Assembly: GCA_050084985.1 (NCBI GenBank)
Contig: JBITNC010000001.1
Span: 42,346,001-42,410,000 of the forward strand
Length of the DNA stretch: 64,000 nucleotides
Source: Nageia nagi
Taxonomy: Eukaryota; Pinophyta
Direction of reading: 5' to 3'
This document shows, one piece after another, positions 10,860 through 22,621 of this stretch. The notes beneath the pieces were generated by a model. It worked only from the letters and a program-made list of their open reading frames with translations. It was not told where the DNA came from and did no database searches. Each line of letters opens with the position of its first letter. Position 1 is the first letter of the stretch. The position numbers and the translations under genes were made by a program.

Positions 10860-11350
10860 GATTCAAGATCATCAACCGACATCTTGGAGATATTTTTAAG
10901 CCTATTTAAAGGTATGTTACTCTTTTGATTTTTCAATAGAGTTTTAGAGGGTTTTTGGGGTTTTATGGTTATAAAGATTTGAAGGAATACCAAAAGTCAT
11001 TCCAAAATTTTTGTAGTTCTGAAGTTGTCCTTCTTATTGTAGGAGATTGTAGTAGTGTTGTAGAAGATGATATTGTCATTACTTTGATAGTATTTCTCTA
11101 TATGTATGCAATATTGTAATGTTCATAGACAATGAGAAGAGATTCCATGCTGATTATCCCACATTGGATGAACCAGGGTAAATCATTATGTTGATCTTAT
11201 TATGTGTGGTTGAGATTGTTAATTTGTAGTTTTACATTGTGCAATTTCGAATTTATATGCAATTTGATAGGTCTCATAATGGTGAATATTTTTTTCATTC
11301 GAATTTGTGAGGATCCGAGTATGCTATAAGAATATAGTGATTAGGAATCA
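10860..11350 (+). repeat. Probable 5' LTR (3' portion) of a plus-strand gypsy element
   Basis: Inferred from the primer-binding site that follows: the sequence ends in AATCA at 11350, and two bases later TGGTATCAGATCC (11353-11365) matches a tRNA-iMet primer site. CCTATTTAAAGG near 10900 is a possible TATA box. The true left end is unknown. Confidence 0.45.
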
Positions 11351-11352
11351 TG

Positions 11353-11365
11353 TGGTATCAGATCC
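11353..11365 (+). other. Primer-binding site (tRNA-iMet type)
   Basis: TGGTATCAGATCC, one base from the common plant site TGGTATCAGAGCC, followed by the gag region of a plus-strand gypsy element. Confidence 0.6.
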
Positions 11366-13260
11366 TGTGTGCGCAAAATTTTGGGCCAAAATTTTGGCGA
11401 TTTTAAACCGTTAGCAGCATGTTTTTTGATGTTCAAAAGGAGATCTTAAAGACCAAAATTGATTTCAAAGGATCCTGAGATTGGTTGAAGGTGTAAAGTG
11501 ATTGAAATGGATAATTTGGAGGAGCAACAATATGTTGTTCGTACCATGTAAGATGCTAATTTTGAAAGGAGATTTTCAATAATGGAGAATCATTTGGCCC
11601 ATTTGGCTTAGTTGTTGGGTATTGTAGAAAATGTAAATATCAATCAGAGGCAACGAAATGAAGTTGAAGGACTTGATTCATCATCTTCATCAAATTGAGT
11701 TCCATTCAAGATGGAGACCAAAGTGAACATTCTTACTTTTGGTGGAGAGGTTGATGCAGAAAAGTTGAACAATTCATTGAAACAATTGAAGGTTTATTTT
11801 CAAATTCATAGTGTTTTAAATGATGTTGATAAAATATTTTTTTCTAGATTAAATATGAGTGGACATGCTTTAGTTTGGTGGGAAAGCCATGTAGAAACTC
11901 TTAATCATGAACACTAATCGAAAGTATCTTCTTGGGTGGAATTTAAGAACTTATCAAGAGATCAATTTTATCCATTGGGACATCATAATAAATAATTGAT
12001 GAAATGTAATTATTTAGACAACAAAAAGGGAAAATAGTTCAATAATACACTATAAAATTTAAAAAAACAAGCTACTTTACTTGGGGTTTCACTAAAAGAT
12101 CTTCAAACTTTAATGAAGTACATTGGAGGTTTACATAGTTATTTGCAAAATACTATCATGTTGTTTAATCCTACTAATGTTAATCAAGTGGGTATGCAAG
12201 CACAATACTTAGAGGAGGATGGTAAAGCAAAGAGATAATATGGTGAATCCAAGAAGGCTTCTAATTCAAAGGTATCATAAGATAAAAGTAAATATCAAGA
12301 TTAAGGCAAAAAAAGCAAGAAACTAAGACCACTAATATTTCAAAGAAAGAAGGTGATAATAAGCATTGTAGTCATTGTGATAAACATGATCATGTTGATG
12401 ATAAATGATAGAAATTTCATCTAGAATTACATCCATATAAGAAAAAGAATAAGGAGAAAACTAATGCTATGGTTCTTAGATGTGAGGATATTGAGAGAAG
12501 TTCAAATGTTGATGAAAAATTAAATTGTTCACTCGTATAAAAGGTTGAAGAATATCAAGACATTGAATAACAAAGGATTCATTTATTCCATCTCAAAATC
12601 CAAATTAAAAAAAAAACAAGAGTGGATTGCATTTTTGATCTAGGTTCTCAACCAAACTTGATTTCAGAATCTATGGTAAGTAATTTGGGATTGGAAACTT
12701 TCAACCATCCAAATCCATATCATTTGGGTTGGGTGCATCTCAATGCTAATTTGCAAGTCACTAAATAATATAAGTTGAAATTTGCTATTTGTGCAAAGTA
12801 CATTGATGAAGTTGTGATTGATGTTGTTCCTTTAGACATTTGTGGTGTTATTCTTGGTAACCCTTATATGTGGGATAAAGATGTTATTTATTATAGAAGA
12901 TTGAACAAAATATGATTGGTGAAAGATGGAAAAGTGTTTCTAGCTAGTGCACATAAAATCCAAAAAAAGATACCTTTGGTCATTGCCAATCAGGTAAAAC
13001 AACTTGTAAATACTTCTAAAAAGTTTGTGTTGATCATGGTGAAAATAGGAGCTTCTAATGAGGTGAATCGCATGTTGTCAATAGTGTGCAACATCGATTT
13101 TAGGTTGTTAATAATGTGCAAAAGGGAAGAACAAATGTAGAAATTGGTTCGAGAGTTTACTAACTTGTTTGTAGATCCATAAGGATTACCTCCTATACGG
13201 GACATACAACATGATATTCAATTGTTACATGATGCTTCATTTCCCAGCATAGCTTTGTAT
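11366..13260 (+). pseudogene. Gypsy gag, protease and start of reverse transcriptase, truncated
   Basis: Broken plus-strand frames appear in gypsy order. The gag core lies at about 11711-12250 (KVNILTFGGEVDAEKLNNSL, then MSGHALVWWESH). A zinc-knuckle remnant (HCSHCDKHDHVDDK) follows near 12365, and an aspartic protease near 12630-12880 (CIFDLGSQPNLISES, later DICGVILGNPYMWD, with the usual DSG changed to DLG). The opening of reverse transcriptase (LPPIRDIQHDIQLL) is near 13190. At about 13260 the sequence stops matching and runs straight into an inverted second element. Several in-frame stops show it is inactive. No 3' half is present in the window. Confidence 0.75.
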
Positions 13261-13261
13261 T

Positions 13262-13849
13262 GACAATCAGTTTTGGAGTAAGACGAGATAAAGAGGCAAA
13301 TGTTTTCTTGAAGTCATTCTTGTTTAACTTAGTTGAGCCATTGAGGAATTGGGGAGGAAAGAGCCTGAAGCACCATGGGTTCCTTGAATTTTCGAGAAAG
13401 AGAATCAACAACCACATTCTCAATGCCTTTTTTATACACAATCTCGCAGTCATACCCCAAGAGTTTAGGAATCCACTTTTGTTGTTCGAGGATGGAGATG
13501 CGTTGTTCCAAGAAGTATTTCAAACTATGATGGTTTGTTCTGATGATAAAATGACGATCGATGAGGTAGGGCCTCCAACATTGAACGACATGGATGATTG
13601 CAAGCATTTTTTTTCATAGGTGGATTTGACCAAATTTCGACCTAAGAGAGCCTTACTTGTGAAAGCCAAGGGTCGCCCTTCCTGCATCAATACAACTCCA
13701 AGTCCTACTCCTAAGGAATCACTTTCAATGATGAAAGTTTTAAAGAAATCTGGCATAACCAATACTAGGGTCGAGCACATGGCAACCTTCAGATGATGAA
13801 AGGCTTCATCAGTAGCTATTGACCAATTGAAAGCATTCTTTTTCAACAT
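13262..13849 (-). pseudogene. Gypsy RNase H domain and truncated integrase start
   Basis: Minus-strand frames give the end of reverse transcriptase and RNase H. FHHLKVAMCSTLVLVMPDF leads into FIIESDSLGVGLGVVLMQEG, where the catalytic Asp precedes SLGVG in place of the usual ASGxG. TNHHSLKYFLEQRI and LLGYDCEIVYKKG follow. The chain then reads ALSSPIPQWLN, the linker towards integrase, and breaks at about 13262 against the plus-strand element. Integrase and the 3' LTR are missing. A frame change near 13600 separates the two halves. Confidence 0.8.
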
Positions 13850-14116
13850 GGCTATGAGGGAGCTACAATCTTTCCACTATTTTTTACAAATTTACGGTAA
13901 TAGTCTGTTAATCCAATTTTCAAGGATTTGGCCAGGGGCCATGTTTACATATCCTCAGTCTTTAGTGGGTTCCAGGGGCCATGTTTGCATATCCTCAGTA
14001 CTTAGTGGGTCCACCTTAACATCTTCCTTTGAAAAAATGTTTCCAAGGTACTGGAGTTCTTGATGGCCAAAAGAACATTTGGAGCACTTAGCGTACAACT
14101 GGTTCTCTTGGAGAAG

Positions 14117-14575
14117 TTACAATGTTCGATCTAGGTGGGCCAAGTGATCCTTCCAAGTTTTGTTGTAGATCAAAATATCATCAAAGGAAACTAAAATGAA
14201 TTTTTGGAGAAAAAGGTGGAATACCTGGTTCATCAAACTTTGAAATGTAGAAGGTGCATTGGTAAGACCGAACGACATCACTAGGAACTCATAATGGCCT
14301 TCATGAGTGCAAAAAGCAGTTTTGGGAATGTCTTTTTCATGTAACCGGATTTGATGATACCCAAACCGAAGGTCTAGTTTAGAGAAATATTGTGCACCAT
14401 GTAATTCATCTAGCAATTCATCAATGACAGGGATGAGAAACTTTTCCTTGATGGTGATTTGATTTAGAGCTCGAAATTCAATGCACATTCGCCATGATCC
14501 ATCTTTCTTACGAACCAATAGAACCGAAGATGAGTAAGGACTCACACTTGGACGAATGATGTTAGCTTGTAACAT
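14117..14575 (-). pseudogene. Gypsy reverse transcriptase
   Basis: One open stretch of 152 residues covers most of the reverse transcriptase palm and fingers. [19 protein letters not shown] is followed by [20 protein letters not shown] (first catalytic Asp), then [15 protein letters not shown], and [11 protein letters not shown] with the paired catalytic Asp residues (FDD, the usual plant gypsy form of YxDD). The upstream frame breaks at 14576 and the downstream frame at 14116, so the element cannot make a full polyprotein. Confidence 0.88.
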
Positions 14576-14916
14576 GTCATTGATCAGCTTTTCTATTTCA
14601 TCCTTCTACAAGCAAGGATAACAGTAAGGTCGAATGTTGGGTGGTTGACTTCCTAGAATTAAATGAATTGCATGGTCGTGAGGGCAGTGGGAAGGCAATT
14701 TATGGGGTTCCTCAAAGACACCTGCATGACAAGTGAGCACTTGTTGTAATTCTTGTACTTATGGTAATTCTTGCACCCGAGTTGAATAAAAAAGAGTTGT
14801 TCTATCACTCATTTACCATCTTTCTTCAATAATTTCTCCATGCGATGAGAACTAATAATTTGTGACTACCTTGCCTTAAATCCTTTGAGAGTGTATTTGT
14901 AGTCATCGACCTTGAA

Positions 14917-15405
14917 TTACATCCATAGCTCACGAAAATCCCAAAGAATGGAGTCTAATGTCATCAACCACTGTATATCCAAGACCATATCACAACTGCC
15001 TAATGGTAGAACATATATGTCCCCTTGCATCTTGTAGTCACCCATACTGAGCTTGATATTCCAACATTGACCTTTGCAAGTAATTTTGCCTCTATTCCCA
15101 ATCATTACCTCAAAATTATTTTGTCGATAGATGTAAGAGTGGGTCTTTTTGGCCACATTAGGATCTACAAAATTATGAGTGCTTCTCAAGTCTAGCAATA
15201 ATATCAACATTTGGCCTTTAAAATATCCCTTAACTTTCATAGTCTGTGGAGAGTTAAACCCATAAAGTGCATTGCAAGAAATTTCAAGAACAATTTCATT
15301 GGGTTGGTCTACCTCTTCTTCAATATCTGACACTACATCCTCAAAAGCCTCTTCAGATAGATCCTCAAGAGCTTCTGCATCCAACACAGTTTTTGGGTAG
15401 CACAA
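14917..15405 (-). pseudogene. Gypsy aspartic protease region
   Basis: Frame of 162 residues: an acidic linker, then LEISCNALYGFNSPQTMKVK, then ILLLDLRSTHNFVDPNVA where the catalytic DSGST motif has become DLRST, and later LGSCDMVLDIQWLMTL, the conserved second protease motif. Loss of the catalytic Gly/Ser context suggests the protease is dead. Confidence 0.8.
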
Positions 15406-16330
15406 CGATGACTCGGTGCAAATTTTTCATCAAAATGACAATAGAATCCTTTCTTCTTTCGTTCCTCCATCTCAGCAGGGGTCAATCTCTTAACCGACAG
15501 GGAGTGTACCAGCTTCGAACCACCTTGAGAAGGTTGTGATTTCCAAGTGGGGTGCTTGGTGTGTTTACGTTGTGCATTGAATTTATCTTCCACCAACTTG
15601 GCGAGCCCTTTTACCGCTATCATGTTTTTTGGATTGAACATTTTGACTTTCGCTTGAATTTCCTTCTTCAACCCAGTAATGAAACTTTGATAGAATGCAT
15701 CATCTATTCCTTTAGTAAGGTTAGCCAATTTCTCAAATTCTATTTAATATTCTTTGACTGTGGTTGTTTGGCGCAATTTGATGAGTGCATCGATGAAATC
15801 TTCAAAGGAACTGGGGCCAAATTTGATAAGGAGGTTTCGAGTAAATTTACCCCAAGATGGGATTCCATTTGCCTTTTCAAACCATTTGTACCATTAGACA
15901 GCTTCACGCTCAAGATGAAATGAGGCAAGATTGACTTTCTAATCTTCAAGAATTTAATTTAAAGAAAATATTGCTCGGCTTGGTACACCCAACTGGTAGG
16001 ATCATCACCATCAAATCTTGGAAAGTCCAATTTAGTTATCCACGGAAGGACAAAAGCTAGTTGCGATCCTTAGAAATTACTGAAACCTTGCCCAATATAT
16101 GGTTTAGATTGATTCAATCCACTTGCATATGCCTATTCAAGAGTTTAAACCTTTCGATCAATATTAACAAAAGCAATAGAGATCGCTTGTATTTTTTTAT
16201 CATCTCCTCAAGAGCCATGGGAATGGGTTTGTCTCTTATTAGTACTGCTAAAGATTCGACTAGCTATGATAATTTGCCCATATCCTGGGATCTTCGACTG
16301 TTTGCCATCTTGCTATTTCAGGAACTACTA
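15333..16330 (-). pseudogene. Gypsy gag remnant
   Basis: Two minus-strand frames (15740-15949 and 15333-15728) carry the retrotransposon gag core and its C-terminal end (MANLTKGIDDAFYQSFITGL, then KVKMFNPKNMIAVKGLAKLV), with a basic and Ser-rich tail before the protease. The true start is probably near 16300 (MANSRRSQDMGKL), after which several stops and shifts occur. The 5' leader runs from there to the primer site at 16909. Confidence 0.7.
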
Positions 16331-16897
16331 TTTTTAGAAATTGCTATTTTTAGAAATTGTTATTTTTAGAAATTGAAAATGTGTATGGGTGCTATATGTC
16401 AAAACGATTAGCATAGAAAAATAATCATAATGGGATAAGTCCCAAAATGATGATTTTCAAAATTTTATACTTATTTTTTCTAAAAAAATGTTACCGAAGG
16501 TTACAAATCGACCTTGTCAGAAACGTTTAATTCTTCAATATTTGAGAGATAATGGCCTCTAAAGTTTTTACCTGTTTTGGAAGTTACTATTTTAGGTAAA
16601 GAAAAGTAGGGTTTGTGAAGGAAATTTTTTACTTTTAGAAATGGTGGTGGCTCAGTATGAAGGTCGATGCACAGTGAATGCATGGAAGGTAGAAGGATGT
16701 GATAAAAAATAGTGTGAACTAGAATAGGGTATGAAAAAAAATTGGTAGAATTTCAACTATGAAATGGATAAAATGTAAGGTTTCAACTCGATGTGACTTG
16801 GTGTTCTAGAAAAATTTTGGTAGAGTTTCAATTGTGAAATAGATAAAATGTAGGGTTCCAACTTGATTCGACCTTCCCCACAGATGCCAAAATCGAA

Positions 16898-16909
16898 GCT
16901 CTAATACCA
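16898..16909 (-). other. Primer-binding site of the minus-strand gypsy
   Basis: Minus strand reads TGGTATTAGAGC two bases after the LTR end, one base from the tRNA-iMet site TGGTATCAGAGC. Confidence 0.8.
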
Positions 16910-16911
16910 GA

Positions 16912-17302
16912 TGTTAGAAACCTGCAAGTTCCTAAACGGGATTCTAACAGAATAATAGTAAATGCAAACTGAAGAAACAACTCAATCTCACAATCACTAG
17001 CAATATGAACTCAAATGTAACAAGATAGTAACAAATTGGTATTACTGACAGCCAAAATGAATCGTAGGCCACTTTAAAGGGGCTACCTCCTTTACAATTC
17101 AAACAATATATTTTCCAAAACGATTACTATTGTCTTCTCAAAAAGTATTTATAATCCACCTACCCTAACCTTAATGAGGTGTTCAATACAAAATGACGAT
17201 TCGCTTTACAAATATGTCAACCCTTTACATTTAATAAAAGCCTATAGTCTAATTAATAAACTACTATAGTCTAAGTAAATGTTAGGATGTGGGATCCTAA
17301 CA
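16912..17302 (-). repeat. 5' LTR of the minus-strand gypsy
   Basis: 391 bp with TG and CA ends. The minus-strand start TGTTAGGATCCCACATCC and the GGAGGTAGCCCC block match the LTR at 416-835, so the two elements are one family in opposite orientations. It abuts an LRR pseudogene at 17303, which suggests insertion into that gene. Confidence 0.85.
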
Positions 17303-18420
17303 AAGAATCAATTCAATGTTTCTATTGCCTCTGATTTTTGGGTCCAATTTTTTCATCTTAGTGGAAACATTCTAGATTCTGTGTATGGTGTTCACATGCA
17401 AGTTCTTGACTTGCCATAGAATAATCTGAGCAATGGGGGAATACAAAGGTCTAAAGAGTTTTGGATCTGACCTGAAATCACCAAAAAGGTGCCATTCTAG
17501 AGGAGTTGTGAATATTAATGGTTGTCATTCACATGAGTTATTCCATCTCTACAAGTAATGGAAGCACAAAATAGCAATGAGTGAGTTGGAAACTTTCACA
17601 AGTGCATATTTTGACATTAAGATTCAATAAATTTAAAGTTAATATGCTACCCAAGATAATTGTGCTACAAATCTAGGTCTTTTTCATAACAATATTCCCA
17701 AATCAATTCCAAGCAAATTTAAGCACTTCCACAAAATAGTCAATACATCACAAAAGGAAACTTGGATGCTTAACAAATTCAAGTATTTCCTACACAAATC
17801 AAATAATAATTACATTGAAAGGTCATGATGATGAGTTTACAAGAAGTTTGACTATTGACACCTAAAATAAAAACACTTATCGATTTTAAATGTCTTAGAA
17901 TAAGATGATGATATATATGCTTTATTTTGATATTATATATGATATATTGCTATTCTAAGTCAACATACACGTTATGTTACACATTTCCTTCTTTTATGGT
18001 GCAAGGATCAAGGAGTGCTAATTGAGCTAGCTTGGACCAATAGTAGACTTATCTATCTATCAAATATTACAAAGTAACATGCTGCCAAAGATGCGATGTC
18101 TTCAAGGTATAAAAGCCCTTAACCTTTCAAGAAATTATCTGCGAAGCCAACTACCAAAATCTTCGAGAGGTATGGATCAACTTCAATCCATCACTTACTT
18201 GAAATTTCTGAATTCCTTTTACAATATAGTTGTGACTTTCAACAGGTCATCCTTCAAAGGCAATGCAGATCACTTGTGGTTTCCTTGACTAATACAACAT
18301 GCAGCTATTTTCACAACGGTAATGGCAGTGAGGGAGATGATGGTGATGAAGATGTTTTAGACACTGAAATGGAATGCTGGGTAGTGACACTGGAATTGAG
18401 TAATTAATCAGGTTTATGTG
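17303..18420 (+). pseudogene. Leucine-rich-repeat receptor-like protein, degenerate
   Basis: Plus-strand fragments in several frames recall the C-terminal half of a plant LRR receptor-like protein. The first is FNVSIASDFWVQFFHLSGN with MQVLDLP at 17305-17415. Near 18105 follow KALNLSRNYLRSQLPKSSRG and MDQLQSI, then TFNRSSFKGNAD near 18235, where functional relatives read SFxGNxxLCGxP. An acidic GSEGDDGDEDV stretch lies near 18330, as in the segment before the membrane anchor. Stops, shifts and AT-rich spacers separate them, so it is a pseudogene. The 5' half is missing and the gypsy LTR starts exactly at its left edge. Whether it was a receptor kinase or a kinase-less protein cannot be decided. 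Confidence 0.65.
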
Positions 18421-19480
18421 CTGTGATTAGAGTGCTCTCCATCATGATGCTGAGAAAACAATGCTGGCAAGGATACAACACTATGCCAATGCTCAAGGTC
18501 AATTGAGAAGCTGTAACTTTTAACATGGAATCTGCATTGTCACAAGTTAATTTTTACTATGTTTTTAATAGGTCAAAAAAAAGTGCAACTAATCAGAAAT
18601 ATCATGCCTTTTGCATATTTATCAAGGCATGTACAGACGAGAAAGAATTTCTAATAGTTTGTTATATTATCAGCGGAAACATTTTCTCTTTGATATCTGT
18701 AACAAGAACATATGTGAAAAAATTACCTGCGTTTAGAATTGCATTAGACTTGCTAATTCATCAAACAGCAGGGTAAGTGCATCTAAATATGGAAATGGAA
18801 ATAAGTTGATCAGATTTCATTATAAATAAAAGCCAATTATTCAGGCATGTGATGAAGAATCATATGCCACATTTCCATTTTGAGGAATTAGGGAAATGTA
18901 TGTAAACTGCAACTAAAAATCACCATAAATGTCATATTGTTCATCTCATAATTAATTTTCTTGCTTTTCAAACCAGTTGGATGAAGCACCACCATAATTA
19001 GTTATAAATTACTATCAAACCTACAATGTGTGAGCCTAAATAATAATCTCGATGCTTTCCCATTGATGATTTCAGCAGCAATCATCACATCCACAAGAAT
19101 ATTTTTCAAAACTGTTTTAGTCCTGCCAGTTAGAAGTAGAACATTACAAAGTGTTATTGACATAATAATGAGTTCACGTATTTGCAAAAATAATTTGAAA
19201 AAATAAGGAAGAACATGTTCATTAAGATAAATGCATGTTTCAGGAAACAATTAAAAGCTCCAGAGCAGAAAATATGTCAAATAGTTAAAAAGCAACTGTC
19301 AGTTTCTGCTGGTATGAATATATCTTTAAACATTTAATATGATTATGGAATGCATAAAACTTAGAATGTATATTATAATTGCAAGCATGCATGCATAGAA
19401 ACACAGTTACGTTCAAAGCGAAAGTGAATGAAAAAAATTGTGTGTATAAAAAATAAACAGTTGCCAAAGTTTTTACCTAT
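18421..19480. other. Intergenic DNA between the LRR pseudogene and the MESD-like gene
   Basis: No recognised gene. The plus frame 18525-18776 and minus frames at 19002-19467 lack familiar motifs. The part adjoining 19480 should contain the 3' UTR of the MESD-like gene on the minus strand. Confidence 0.4.
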
Positions 19481-19655
19481 TTAAAGCTCATCCTTGTCGA
19501 GATATTTCTTTGCAGGTCCACTGACTGTTCCTTCATCATCCTTTTTGTGTAACCTTTCTATAACTTCTTCTAGTGGAGGATCTCCAGGCCTTCGTATGCA
19601 TGTTGCCCTAACTTGAACTCATAAGCTTCTGGTTGGCTCAAAATAAATCTTTTAA
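19481..19655 (-). CDS. MESD: MESD-like exon 3 with C-terminal KDEL
   Basis: The acceptor reads TTTATGCAG before the exon. The first part gives KRFILSQPEAYEFKLGQHAY. The second, in the next frame, gives RRPGDPPLEEVIERLHKKDD and ends in KKYLDKDEL followed by TAA (19481-19483). The two halves match one continuous protein if one base is missing near 19593; as written, translation stops eight codons later (EGLEILH then TAG). The KDEL terminus marks a lumenal ER protein. Confidence 0.75.
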
Positions 19656-20099
19656 CTGCATAAACCCAACCACCAGGAAAAATGTTGCTGCCATGAAAAT
19701 CAACTCAAAGAACTTTTAGCTTCTTTGCAAAAAACTATATGGTACCATAAGATATTTTTTTAATCTTCAATATATGATGTATTAGAGGAATCTGTAAATC
19801 TGTACACTTTCTTTATATATGTGTGAGAAGATATAACACACCATACATCTGTGGCATACCTCCATATATTGTTTTTCCAAACAAGAATACACAAGCAAAA
19901 TTCTATCATTAGATAAACTTTAAAGCCTAAGTAAAAGGATTTTATCCTTACTTAGATATCATCATTGAAGCTTTCAAGAATATGACGATAATGATAATGC
20001 ATAACAATTTTTCATATTTCTCTTTCCTTGTAATTCATGTTTACATTCTTTATGCATGAATTTAGATCCTTCAAGCATAGTGGGTGAAGGAGAATCATA

Positions 20100-21330
20100 T
20101 GGCAGTTGAAGATTTACTAATTGAATTAAGGACACGAAGTTGACAAGGATGACCTCCTATCACTCACAGCGCAGGTACCTTGTAATGGTGCACTGCAAAG
20201 TGCAAACGATGCCCTCATCATTAAAATCAATCCTCACTTCAATCACTTTGTCAAATAAAAGTATCAACTTTGATGAAATTGTGTGCCTGACACAACATGA
20301 GGATTCATGCACAATGAAGAGGATTTGAAAAAGTTCTCTCAAGCAAATAAAAGAGCCAAAAACACTTTTCAAAGAAGCAACCAGTGTGAATGATTGGTGA
20401 GCGGAAACCAACAAAGCAATATCATATCTGTGATAATACATAATCACAGCGTAAGGATTTTCTACAACAGTCTCACACAGGGATTAGGCAGTAAAACAAA
20501 GCCCAAGAATTAAACACCCAAGACATAACCACCCAAACACAATGGTGATATTGCACATGAATTTGTCAGTGCAAATTCTGAGAATAAAAATGATTTGTAT
20601 GCTAGTGCTCACTGTGTATAAGAGGCAATCAATGTTTTATTGTATGGGGTAATAGTAAAATTATAGTATTTGGAGTTGGTTGGTAAGGGAACCCACCAAT
20701 AACTTATCTATGTTAACTAATCCAAAACTACCATATGTTGTTTAATGATGTAATATTATAATTATATCCTAAACACAGTCCCTTATTACAGCATGTTCAA
20801 AAATGGGATACAAGGTGTCAAAAACTGAATTGCAGAAGCAATCACCATATGTCAATATACATGGTATGAAGAATTGCAGCTATAGCCATCTATCATCACA
20901 GACCTCCCTAAGTGTTGAAATACCATTTAACGGGCTCCCTCGAGCAATTTTCAGAGTCAACTTGCTGAATCATCAGTGGCATCGACCTCATTGTACTAAC
21001 AAGAATCATTAGCAGCATCAGGCTCGCTATCCCAAAAAAATGAATTGCTCCTCTCAAACAGGGCCACTCTACTGGCTGAACAACCAACATTCTCCTTCCA
21101 AACATGAAATAGGAAGGTGATGGCAGCTTCCACAAACAACTGAAATTGATAGCAGTTTCAAAAACAGACAAATAAACAAAAAGCTATTGACAGCTACCAC
21201 AAAAAACCCATCACCTTGCAGACAGTACCAAAGGACAAACTCCTCATCACTATCATAGCACAGTGATTCTTGTACATCATCTGATTTTTCAATTCCACTT
21301 GCTCTACAGAACATGCTTTCTCAAATTTCA
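20100..21330 (-). pseudogene. Copia remnant in MESD intron 2, part downstream of gag
   Basis: This stretch continues the minus-strand copia whose gag lies at 21360-22010. Frames at 20908-21314 and 20160-20447 contain no intact domain. The 20160-20447 frame resembles translated noncoding or LTR sequence more than a protein. Assignment rests on position and orientation only. Confidence 0.3.
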
Positions 21331-21359
21331 TATCCTTCAGTTTGTTATCCAAAAAATCT

Positions 21360-22010
21360 CTTGCTCTCTATATCAGCAATAAAGTGCTGTGTATCCAGGT
21401 TGCTTGCAGTAGAAACACAACATTTTCGTCTTGTAGCTGTAGTAAGGTTTACTGACTTTCATATTTCGGTTCATCATTAATGCCATCTCCTCAACATCAA
21501 ATTCTTTAACATGTCTTGATTCTTCAATCAAAGAGGAAATAATATTCTCCACATCTGGATTTCCGATTAATTCTATTCAAAGTAAATACCATATTGGCAA
21601 AAGACAGAGGCATACTACTCAACAAATGAGCTTTTGCATCATCAACTTTTGCATTGATACATATTAACTGATTTTGAAACAACTTAAATTTGTCAATATG
21701 TTGCATGATCCACCAGGTTCCAGCTTCAAGCCAAATAGCATTTGTTTCAATATAACATTTGCATTAGCAGCTTGTGACCCAAACAAAGTGTTAAGATCAT
21801 CCCAAAGCAGTTGATAGTCCAAGTCCAATAATCATAGTCACTTTTTTATCTTTAATAGTCCACTTTGATGCTTCATCAAGTGCCTGCAATTTTGGAATGA
21901 TACCATTGTCGATATCCCATAAGTCTTGATCAATCAAGACTAGCTGGAATTTTACTTGTCAGGTATGAAACTCCTTTCCTTTAAACTTCTCAATGTGCAT
22001 GAGATCTATG
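21360..22010 (-). pseudogene. Copia gag remnant in MESD intron 2
   Basis: Minus-strand pieces read as plant copia gag: HIEKFKGKEFHT, then QLVLIDQDLWDI, then ALDEASKWTIKDKKV, then HIDKFKLFQNQLICINAKV, and CFYCKQPGYTALYC near 21390. The last is a CCHC zinc knuckle whose His has become Tyr. Stops and shifts show it is inactive. The element sits inside intron 2 of the MESD-like gene, in the same orientation as the gene. Confidence 0.72.
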
Positions 22011-22609
22011 TTAATAAAGGAACCCCCCTTCTCACTGTGCATGAGACGATCCAAATCAATAAAGGACACTCCCTTGATCTAAAAACTTGTTTGTATATCT
22101 TTGGGTCTCTGTCTCAGAATTTGGATACCCCCTTGAATAAGGTGTATCAGTCTTCTTGGCATTAAAAATATTTTGCCTCAACAAGAATATTATTTTGTCT
22201 AAAAAAGTTAAATAATATCATCTTCTCCTAAAAGATTCCTTCATCTTCTATTAAGGACTTCTAGTCCAACTTTTAAAAAATTATAAAGATACTACCTTGC
22301 AAATGTAGGATTAATAGCCTTGAATAGCATTGGATGTCATGGTGCATCAGTATACATCCCCAAAACCCCCTCTGATGCACCTTGATTTGACAATCACATC
22401 CCAAAAGCCATGTCTGGTGAAGGAAAATCATCTCCACAAACAATTCAATGGGTACAGAACCTCAAAGTGACTAAGCTATCAAATTAAGAAATAAAGAGAG
22501 AAAATATCTTCATGGGTGGAAAAACTAAGATTTCAAAGCTAGCAACAAGTCTCCTTGACAACAATAATCTCCTAAATCTCTGCATCAACTGCCGCAAGAA
22601 GGGAGCCAA

Positions 22610-22621
22610 CAAGTGATACCA
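22610..22621 (-). other. Primer-binding site of the intronic copia
   Basis: Minus strand reads TGGTATCACTTG, matching the first eight bases of the plant tRNA-iMet site. An LTR should begin at 22622 (TGATTTCAC on the plus strand). Its other end is not identified. Confidence 0.45.

Noticed and set aside
18525-18776. 83-codon plus frame after the LRR pseudogene, considered a receptor kinase membrane segment
   Set aside because: No hydrophobic stretch of proper length and no kinase motif downstream.
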